Below are positions 22,598 through 28,396 of a stretch of 28,396 nucleotides of DNA, piece by piece. Source of the stretch: Bacillota bacterium (GTDB taxonomy: Bacteria; Bacillota; Clostridia; Christensenellales; SZUA-584); contig JAEYPO010000014.1 of NCBI GenBank assembly GCA_023410595.1, positions 1-28,396 of the forward strand, written 5' to 3'. The notes beneath the pieces were generated by a model. It saw only the letters and a program-made list of their open reading frames with translations. It was not told the origin of the DNA and did no database searches. Positions within the stretch are counted from its first letter, which is position 1. Each line of letters begins with the position of its first letter. A program made the translations under genes and the position numbers.

Positions 22598-23323
22598 ATG
22601 GCGAAGAATCCGGATTGCGTTATCAGCGACAGCGTGCTTTGCAAATTTATGGACAGGGATTGCAGCGAGTGCCATATAGCAAGGACTAAGAGCGACGAAG
22701 ACAGAAAAAAAGCCTTGGATGATTTTAAAGTGACTATGTCGCTGCTGCCTACGGACATAGACGATGTGCAGGGGGACGAGTGCCAGTTCTGCAAAGAAAA
22801 TCCGCGTAAGCGCTTCAGGTACGCGCTGGTTGACCTTGGAAACAGCGAACCTAAAAGCGAAACGGGCATGTTTTTCGGGCTCGGCAAAAAGATAAGGCGC
22901 AAGGTAGGTTCGCTCATGCCTATGTCGATATCGATATGCCGGGATTGCAGAAGGGCGTTTATATTCTCGGATATCATAAAATGGATTGTCGTGTTTGCGC
23001 TTCTTGCGGTGGCGGTGGGCATTTTATTCATTCCGTCAGTTGGAAGCGGGATTAATCAGGGAATATCGCTGTTGATATTGGCAGCGGTTGTCTTATTGGG
23101 ATATTTATTAGGAAAGGCGGCTGCGGCGTCGTATGTGAAATCAAGGAGCAGCCGCGTGCGCTTCAACATATTCGAGATACCCGTCTTAAAGAAGATGCAG
23201 GACTTAGGATGGTTTATCGTGCAGGACGACACGGAAGTGCCAAGGTTGATTTTCTCGCGCAAGTCTCATATGCGCAAGATGAAGGATATGATAGCGCAGG
23301 ACGAGGAAGACGCTGTTGTTTAA
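22598..23323 (+). CDS. Cysteine-rich two-TM protein of unknown function in the rpo/str operon
   Basis: This 241-residue protein matches no family I recognise. The N-terminal part has Cys15, Cys22 and Cys25 (FMDRDCSECH), then two Cys-x2-Cys knuckles (62-65, ECQFCK; 114-117, CRDC) that could form a zinc ribbon. A basic segment (KKIRRKVGS, 97-105) follows the first knuckle. Two hydrophobic helices follow (about 128-147 and 155-175). The C-terminal ~65 residues are soluble, basic, then acidic at the end (QDEEDAVV). It starts 21 bp after rpoC with an AAAAGGGG site and lies before the L7Ae-like gene, so it is probably co-transcribed. In Clostridia this position is usually empty. A membrane-bound metal-binding protein is the most that can be inferred. 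Confidence 0.75.
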   Translation: MAKNPDCVISDSVLCKFMDRDCSECHIARTKSDEDRKKALDDFKVTMSLLPTDIDDVQGDECQFCKENPRKRFRYALVDLGNSEPKSETGMFFGLGKKIRRKVGSLMPMSISICRDCRRAFIFSDIIKWIVVFALLAVAVGILFIPSVGSGINQGISLLILAAVVLLGYLLGKAAAASYVKSRSSRVRFNIFEIPVLKKMQDLGWFIVQDDTEVPRLIFSRKSHMRKMKDMIAQDEEDAVV

Positions 23324-23400
23324 TCATTGACAATGGATTTTACGGGTGTTAAAATAGGCCTGCTGTGCCGTTTTTGGGCGTAAATCCGGAGGGAAATTGA

Positions 23401-23658
23401 TTGAGTCTGCAAAGTTTGTGCGATTCAGATAAACGGGTGGTCGGTTTAAAGCAGGTGCAGAGGTTCGCCCGCTTTGGTATGCTTGAAAAGGTATTTATCG
23501 CGAAAGACGCCGACGAACATATAATCGAAAAGCTGCTCGTATTATGCGAAAAGTACGCGATACAATGCGACAGGGCGTATACGATGCATCAGTTGGGCAA
23601 CGCCTGCAAGATAGAGGTGGGAAGTGCCTGCGCGGGAATAATGAAATCCGCACAATAG
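23401..23658 (+). CDS. L7Ae/L30e-family RNA-binding protein (YbxF-like)
   Basis: The 85-residue product fits the YbxF/YlxQ branch of the L7Ae family (LCDSDKRVVGLKQVQRFARFG, KVFIAKDADEHIIEKL, CEKYAIQ, MHQLGNACKIEVGSACAGI). These are kink-turn-binding proteins. In Firmicutes the gene sits between rpoC and rpsL, exactly as here, and the product associates with ribosomes or kink-turn RNAs. The start is a TTG at 23401 with GGAGGG 7 nt upstream. The stop is followed within 20 bp by an intrinsic terminator before rpsL. Confidence 0.88.
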   Translation: MSLQSLCDSDKRVVGLKQVQRFARFGMLEKVFIAKDADEHIIEKLLVLCEKYAIQCDRAYTMHQLGNACKIEVGSACAGIMKSAQ

Positions 23659-23677
23659 CGGTGTTTTTGGTTGTAAT

Positions 23678-23706
23678 CCCCTTCTTTGGGTTGCGAGGGG
23701 TTTTTA
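23678..23706 (+). terminator. Terminator/attenuator between the YbxF-like gene and rpsL
   Basis: Stem CCCCT (23678-23682)/AGGGG (23696-23700) with a 13-nt loop, then TTTTTATA. It would end or attenuate transcription from rpoBC ahead of the str genes. No strong promoter is obvious in the AT-rich 23707-23735. Confidence 0.6.
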
Positions 23707-23756
23707 TAAACAAATAATATAATAATATAATCTGAAAGGAGGTGTGCGGTAAAGTC

Positions 23757-24131
23757 ATGCCAACTATCAATCAACTGGTAAAGCAGGGAAGACAGACGGC
23801 GGAATCGAAGAGCAATTCTCCTATATTGAAGCAGAACCCTCAAAAGAGGGGAGTATGCCTCACGGTGAGAACGATGACGCCCAAGAAGCCGAACTCGGCG
23901 CTTAGAAAGATTGCAAGAGTCCGTCTGGTCAACGGTATGGAAGGCACAGCCTACATTCCGGGAGTCGGTCATAACCTTCAGGAGCACTCGGTGGTGCTTA
24001 TAAGGGGAGGCAGGGTCAAGGACCTTCCGGGCGTTAGATATCATATAGTAAGAGGCGCTCTCGACAGTGCGGGAGTTGCCGACAGGAAGCAGGCGCGCTC
24101 AAAATACGGAGCGAAACGTCCTAAGAAGTAA
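23757..24131 (+). CDS. rpsL: 30S ribosomal protein S12
   Basis: The 124-residue decoding-centre protein has PTINQLVKQGR, QKRGVCLTVRTMTPKKPNSALRK (with wild-type lysines of the streptomycin site), PGVGHNLQEHSVVLIRGGRVKDLPGVRYH and a basic end. The start ATG at 23757 gives the conserved MPTINQL. The AAAGGAGG lies about 14 nt upstream, and a GTG overlaps it, but that start would add five unusual residues. Confidence 0.97.
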   Translation: MPTINQLVKQGRQTAESKSNSPILKQNPQKRGVCLTVRTMTPKKPNSALRKIARVRLVNGMEGTAYIPGVGHNLQEHSVVLIRGGRVKDLPGVRYHIVRGALDSAGVADRKQARSKYGAKRPKK

Positions 24132-24148
24132 ATAAGGAGGAGCAGGAT

Positions 24149-24619
24149 ATGCCAAGACGCGGAAGCGCTCCGAAGCATGAAGTGCTGCCCGATCCCATAT
24201 ATCAGTCCACTATGCTGACAAAGCTTATAAATCAGGTCATGCTGGATGGCAAAAAGGGAGTCGCGCAGACGATATGCTATGACGCTTTTAACATAATCAA
24301 GGAAAAGTTGGGCCTTGAGCCGCTGGAAGTATTCCAAAAGGCCATGGACAACGTTATGCCCGTACTCGAATGCAAAGCAAGAAGAGTGGGCGGAGCCACC
24401 TATCAGGTGCCTATTGAAGTGAGGCCGGAAAGACGGCAGACTCTGGGCATCAGATGGCTCATAGGAAACACAAGAAAGAGAAGCGAGAAGACGATGAAGC
24501 AAAGGCTTGCCGCCGAGATAATGGACGCATACAATGGTGTCGGCGGAGCCGTAAAGAAGCGCGAAGACATGCACAAGATGGCGGAAGCCAACAGGGCGTT
24601 TGCGCATTACAGGTGGTAG
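24149..24619 (+). CDS. rpsG: 30S ribosomal protein S7
   Basis: The 156-residue S7 nucleates assembly of the 30S head. The sequence MPRRGSAPKHEVLPDP, YGLEPLEVFQKAMDN-like block (LGLEPLEVFQKAMDNVMP), RRVGGATYQVPIEVRPERR and the end MAEANRAFAHYRW are all canonical. It starts 17 bp after rpsL with AAGGAGGAG upstream and belongs to the str operon. Confidence 0.97.
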   Translation: MPRRGSAPKHEVLPDPIYQSTMLTKLINQVMLDGKKGVAQTICYDAFNIIKEKLGLEPLEVFQKAMDNVMPVLECKARRVGGATYQVPIEVRPERRQTLGIRWLIGNTRKRSEKTMKQRLAAEIMDAYNGVGGAVKKREDMHKMAEANRAFAHYRW

Positions 24620-24642
24620 GCTTATAGCAATAGGAGGAGAAT

Positions 24643-26703
24643 TTGCCTAGAAAATATCCGCTTGAAAAAACAAGAAATATAGGTATAATGGCTCATATAG
24701 ATGCGGGTAAGACTACCACCACTGAGCGCGTGCTTTTTTACACCGGACGGACATACAAGATGGGCGAGGTGCATGAAGGCGCGGCCGTAATGGACTGGAT
24801 GGAGCAGGAGCAGGAACGCGGCATAACGATAACGTCTGCCGCAACATCCACGCATTGGCGCGATTGTGCTATCAACATTATCGACACACCCGGGCACGTT
24901 GATTTTACAGTAGAGGTCGAAAGATCGCTGCGGGTGCTGGACGGGGCTGTGGCCGTGTTTTGTGCAAAGGGCGGCGTAGAGCCTCAGTCGGAGACGGTTT
25001 GGCGCCAGGCTACCAAGTATAACGTCCCGAGAATTGCTTATGTCAACAAGATGGACATAATGGGCGCGGACTTTATAAACGTCACCAGGATGATGAGGGA
25101 GCGTTTAAAGACGAACCCCGTGCCCATACAGCTGCCTATAGGCAGGGAAGAAGGCTTTAAGGGTATTATTGAGCTTATCGACATGCAGGCCATATATTAT
25201 GAAGACGAGCTGGGCGTGAATGTCGTAAAAAAAGATATACCCGCCGACATGAGCGAGCTGGCCGCCGAGTACCGCGAGAAACTCATAGAGTCTGTCGCGG
25301 AGTACGACGATACGCTGCTTGAGAAGTACTTTGAGGGCGCAGAAATAGGAAGGGACGAACTTATCGCCGCTATCCGCAAGGCGACTATAGCGCTTGATAT
25401 AGTTCCGGTGACGTGCGGCTCGTCGTACCGTAATAAGGGCGTGCAGCCGCTTTTGGACGCCATAGTCGATTTCCTGCCGTCGCCATTGGATATACCCCCC
25501 ATCACGGGCAAAAATCCCCGCGGTGAGGACGAAGTGAGGAAGGCGGGCGATGACGAGCCGTTTTCAGCGCTCGCATTCAAGATAATGGCCGATCCTTTCG
25601 TAGGGAAGCTCGCGTTCATAAGAGTATATTCGGGAACGCTTAAAACGGGCTCTTACACGTACAACTCGACAAAGGACAAGCGCGAGAGGATTGCGAGGCT
25701 CGTACAGATGCACGCGAACGCTCGCGTGGAGATAGATGAAGTGCACGCGGGCGACATTGCGGCATTAGCCGGATTCAAACAGATAACGACGGGTGATACG
25801 CTGTGCGACGACAAGCACACAATAGTGCTCGAGACGATGGAGTTTCCCAAGCCAGTAATAGAGGTGGCTATAGAGCCCAAGACAAAGGCCGGCCAGGAGA
25901 AGATGACAATCGCGCTGCAAAGGCTTTCGGAAGAGGACCCGACTTTCAAGTCGTACACTAACACCGAGACGGGGCAGACGATTATAGCCGGCATGGGCGA
26001 GCTTCATCTGGAGATAATAGTCGACCGGATGATGCGCGAATACAAGGTGGAGGCAAAGGTCGGAAAGCCGCAGGTGTCTTACCGCGAGACGATAACCAAG
26101 CCTGTGACAGCTACAGGCATTTATAAAAAGCAGACGGGCGGTCACGGACAGTACGGCCATGCCGTCATAGAGGTAGAGCCGCTCGAGCCGGGTACGGGGT
26201 ACGAATTCGTAGACAAGATAGTCGGAGGGGTAATACCCAAGGAGTTCATACCCAGCATTGACGGGGGCATACAGGAAGCAGCAAAGAACGGCGTGCTCGC
26301 CGGTTTTGAGGTGATGGACTTCAGGGCGACGCTTATAGACGGGTCGTACCATGAGGTGGACTCATCGGAGATAGCATTCAAAATAGCGGGATCCATGGCT
26401 TTTAAGGAGGCCATGAGAAAAGCTTCGCCTGTGCTGCTTGAGCCTGTAATGTCCGTTGAGGTGCATGTGCCCGACGAATACTTAGGCGACGTAATGGGCA
26501 ACCTTAACGCCCGCCGCGGTCGCATAGAAGGTACGGAGCTGCGGGGAGGCGCGCAGGTGATACGCGCGGCGGCGCCGCTGGCGGAGATGTTCGGATACGC
26601 TACGGACCTTCGGAGCCGCACGCAGGGCAGGGGCACGTTTACGATGCAGTTCTCGCATTACAGCGAAGTGCCAAAGTCAATAGCGGAAAAGATCACGGGC
26701 TGA
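24643..26703 (+). CDS. fusA: Elongation factor G
   Basis: The 686-residue GTPase drives ribosomal translocation. GTP-binding motifs are AHIDAGKTT, IIDTPGHVDFT and YVNKMD; the switch region has ERGITITSAAT. Domains II-V follow, ending QFSHYSEVPKSIAEKI. Length is normal. The start is a TTG at 24643 with AGGAGGAG upstream. It is followed by a 133-bp gap with a hairpin before tuf. Confidence 0.97.
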   Translation: MPRKYPLEKTRNIGIMAHIDAGKTTTTERVLFYTGRTYKMGEVHEGAAVMDWMEQEQERGITITSAATSTHWRDCAINIIDTPGHVDFTVEVERSLRVLDGAVAVFCAKGGVEPQSETVWRQATKYNVPRIAYVNKMDIMGADFINVTRMMRERLKTNPVPIQLPIGREEGFKGIIELIDMQAIYYEDELGVNVVKKDIPADMSELAAEYREKLIESVAEYDDTLLEKYFEGAEIGRDELIAAIRKATIALDIVPVTCGSSYRNKGVQPLLDAIVDFLPSPLDIPPITGKNPRGEDEVRKAGDDEPFSALAFKIMADPFVGKLAFIRVYSGTLKTGSYTYNSTKDKRERIARLVQMHANARVEIDEVHAGDIAALAGFKQITTGDTLCDDKHTIVLETMEFPKPVIEVAIEPKTKAGQEKMTIALQRLSEEDPTFKSYTNTETGQTIIAGMGELHLEIIVDRMMREYKVEAKVGKPQVSYRETITKPVTATGIYKKQTGGHGQYGHAVIEVEPLEPGTGYEFVDKIVGGVIPKEFIPSIDGGIQEAAKNGVLAGFEVMDFRATLIDGSYHEVDSSEIAFKIAGSMAFKEAMRKASPVLLEPVMSVEVHVPDEYLGDVMGNLNARRGRIEGTELRGGAQVIRAAAPLAEMFGYATDLRSRTQGRGTFTMQFSHYSEVPKSIAEKITG

Positions 26704-26712
26704 TCAAGGTTA

Positions 26713-26739
26713 CCCCAAAAAGCCAAAGCTTTTAAGGGG
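26713..26739 (+). promoter_or_regulatory. Hairpin in the fusA-tuf gap
   Basis: CCCC (26713-26716) and AAAAGC (26718-26723) pair with GCTTTT (26728-26733) and GGGG (26736-26739). There is no T-run, so it is probably a processing or stability element, not a terminator. Confidence 0.4.
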
Positions 26740-26836
26740 CAGTAATATTTTCGAAATTGGATCATACGGTGCGCAGCACTGTTGAAGCCGTTCAAAATAT
26801 AAACTATGAACCAGAATTGTTTAGGAGGAAAAAACA

Positions 26837-28048
26837 ATGGCAAAAGCTAAGTTTGAAAGAAACAAACCACACGTAAACATTGGAACTATAGGTCACGTTG
26901 ACCACGGTAAGACAACGCTTACGGCAGCTATAACGATGGCTCTGGCTCAGAGCGGCCAGGCAAAGGTCATGAAATATGACGAGATCGACAAGGCGCCCGA
27001 AGAAAAAGAGAGAGGCATAACGATTAATACGGCTCACGTCGAGTATGAGACAGCAAATCGTCACTACGCGCACGTCGACTGCCCGGGCCACGCCGACTAT
27101 GTCAAAAACATGATCACCGGCGCAGCACAGATGGACGGCGCCATACTCGTTGTTTCCGCGGCCGACGGCCCCATGCCTCAGACTCGCGAGCATATATTGC
27201 TTGCCCGTCAGGTTAACGTTCCCTACATCGTAGTGTTCCTTAATAAAGTCGACCAGGTCGACGACCCCGAGCTTTTAGAGCTCGTCGAGATGGAAGTAAG
27301 AGACCTGCTTTCGTCCTACGAATTCCCGGGCGACGACATCCCCGTTATAAAGGGAAGCGCGCTGCAGGCGATGAATGCGCTGACCGAAGGCAAGAACGCG
27401 AAGGAAACTGCCGAGTGCCAGTTCTTGTTTGAGCTGATGGACGCTGTCGACAGCTATATTCCTACCCCGGAAAGAGACGTCGACAAGCCGTTCCTTATGC
27501 CTGTTGAAGACGTGTTCTCCATCACCGGCCGCGGCACGGTAGCTACCGGCAGAGTTGAAAGAGGACAGGTCAAGGTCGGCGATACAGTTGAGATAGTCGG
27601 TATGACCGAGAAGACGAGAGACGTAGTCGTAACCGGCGTCGAGATGTTCAGAAAAATACTCGACCAGGCTATGGCGGGCGACAACATCGGCCTTCTGCTG
27701 CGCGGCGTTCAGAGGAACGAGATAGAGCGCGGACAGGTTCTTGCTAAGAAGGGCTCCATCAAGCCGCATACGCATTATATGGGTCAGGTCTACGTGCTTA
27801 AGAAAGAAGAGGGCGGACGCCACACTCCGTTCTTCAACGGATACAGGCCGCAGTTCTATTTCAGAACGACGGACGTTACGGGCAGCATCACGCTTCCGGA
27901 AGGTACGGAGATGGTAATGCCTGGCGACAACATCACGATGGAGATAAAGCTTATAACGCCTATCGCCATTGAGGAAGGCCTGCGCTTCGCTATCCGCGAG
28001 GGCGGCAGGACCGTTGGTTCCGGCGTTGTTGTCAGCGTCGTAGAGTAA
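26837..28048 (+). CDS. tuf: Elongation factor Tu
   Basis: The 403-residue GTPase delivers aminoacyl-tRNA to the ribosome. Motifs are GHVDHGKTTLTAAI, DCPGHADYVKNMITGAAQMD and FLNKVDQVDD; domains 2 and 3 are intact, ending GSGVVVSVVE. AGGAGG lies 8 nt before the ATG. It is the last gene of the str operon here, with a strong terminator after it. Confidence 0.98.
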   Translation: MAKAKFERNKPHVNIGTIGHVDHGKTTLTAAITMALAQSGQAKVMKYDEIDKAPEEKERGITINTAHVEYETANRHYAHVDCPGHADYVKNMITGAAQMDGAILVVSAADGPMPQTREHILLARQVNVPYIVVFLNKVDQVDDPELLELVEMEVRDLLSSYEFPGDDIPVIKGSALQAMNALTEGKNAKETAECQFLFELMDAVDSYIPTPERDVDKPFLMPVEDVFSITGRGTVATGRVERGQVKVGDTVEIVGMTEKTRDVVVTGVEMFRKILDQAMAGDNIGLLLRGVQRNEIERGQVLAKKGSIKPHTHYMGQVYVLKKEEGGRHTPFFNGYRPQFYFRTTDVTGSITLPEGTEMVMPGDNITMEIKLITPIAIEEGLRFAIREGGRTVGSGVVVSVVE

Positions 28049-28061
28049 TTTAAACTATAGC

Positions 28062-28091
28062 AAAGAGAGGCTTCATAGCCTCTCTTTTGTT
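28062..28091 (+). terminator. Strong intrinsic terminator after tuf
   Basis: A perfect 10-bp stem, AAAGAGAGGC/GCCTCTCTTT (28062-28071, 28078-28087), with a 6-nt loop and TTGTTAT after it. Confidence 0.85.
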
Positions 28092-28109
28092 ATGGCTTTA
28101 GCCAATCGA

Positions 28110-28396
28110 GCACGCAAAACGTGCGAGATAAAAAACCACCCGCTTTGCGGGTGTGCGATAAAGGTTATACAAAAAATCACCTATCCGATAGTATAGGAAT
28201 GTTCAAGTCTCTATACGTAGAAAGGAAAAGTGATTTAATGGCGAATAAAACAAATAGTCTGGCACATAAGAAATGGATGTGCAAATACCACATAATATTT
28301 ACTCCAAAGTATAGGCGTAAAGCGATCTACAATCAATACAAAAGTAGTATGCGAGAAATACTGAAACAGTTATGTCAGTATAAGGGGGTAGAGATA
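28110..28396 (+). mobile_element. IS200/IS605-family insertion sequence, left part (cut by window end)
   Basis: The region after the tuf terminator has two compact hairpins, GCACG/CGTGC (28110-28124) and CACCCGC/GCGGGTG with a TTT loop (28137-28153). The second resembles the subterminal hairpin recognised by Y1 transposases at IS200 left ends. A long 5' untranslated region and tnpA follow. The exact left boundary is not determined. Confidence 0.7.
28238..28396 (+). CDS. tnpA: IS200-type TnpA transposase (Y1 HUH), N-terminal part
   Basis: The 53 visible residues contain SLAHKKWMCKYHIIFTPKYR and RKAIYNQYKSSMREIL, typical of IS200 TnpA, a single-strand transposase using a tyrosine and an HUH metal site. 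The HUH motif and tyrosine lie beyond the window. AAAGGAAAAG precedes the ATG. AAATCAC (about 28175) can pair with GTGATTT just before the start, which could hide the ribosome binding site; in IS200 a leader hairpin is known to repress tnpA translation. Confidence 0.9.
   Translation, partial: MANKTNSLAHKKWMCKYHIIFTPKYRRKAIYNQYKSSMREILKQLCQYKGVEI

Overview
The window looks like a chromosomal segment from a low-to-mid GC Firmicute, most likely a member of the Clostridia. The evidence is the order rpoB-rpoC-(L7Ae-like)-rpsL-rpsG-fusA-tuf, strong AGGAGG-type ribosome binding sites, frequent TTG starts, Bacillus/Clostridium-type signal peptidases, a DUF951 (YyzM-like) gene and a YclM-type aspartokinase. 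Isoleucine ATA and arginine AGG codons are very common in the host genes. I cannot name a genus from sequence alone.

Layout. 1-112: the 3' end of an IS30-family transposase. 161-3854: a low-molecular-weight protein phosphatase (-), a small membrane protein (+), a minus-strand cluster of a DUF951 protein and two tandem signal peptidase I genes, and a PrsA/SurA-like lipoprotein (+). 3855-4548: a gene-free stretch with two near-identical terminator hairpins around a 115-nt inverted-repeat element, then a promoter and four consecutive hairpins that look like a structured leader or small RNA. 4549-8395: a tightly coupled operon of a DUF1015 protein with an acidic tail, an aspartokinase and an AEC-family transporter. 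8505-10810: a complete AT-rich IS1595-like transposon with 14-bp perfect terminal inverted repeats and a perfect 8-bp target duplication (AAAATAAT). It holds a frameshifted transposase plus cargo: a translationally coupled pair of small genes (-), a small helix-turn-helix-like gene apparently split by an in-frame TAA, and a possible 35-residue membrane peptide. 10853-12518: a LysM-LysM-CAP secreted protein (-) and a GntR/UTRA regulator (+). 12705-14498: a short, 597-residue alanyl-tRNA synthetase (-).

14600-28087 is the transcription/translation block. Tandem promoters precede rpoB (with a ~140-residue acidic tail), rpoC, an unrecognised cysteine-rich two-TM protein, an L7Ae/YbxF-like protein, rpsL, rpsG, fusA and tuf, closed by a strong terminator. 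The window ends inside an IS200/IS605-family tnpA, which sits where the S10 ribosomal protein operon often follows in related genomes.

The least ordinary parts are the cargo-carrying transposon, the structured non-coding stretch before the DUF1015 operon, the short AlaRS, the acidic tails on RpoB and DUF1015, and the extra cysteine-rich membrane protein inside the rpo/str operon. I did not find a CRISPR array, an rRNA or tRNA gene, or a convincing known riboswitch.
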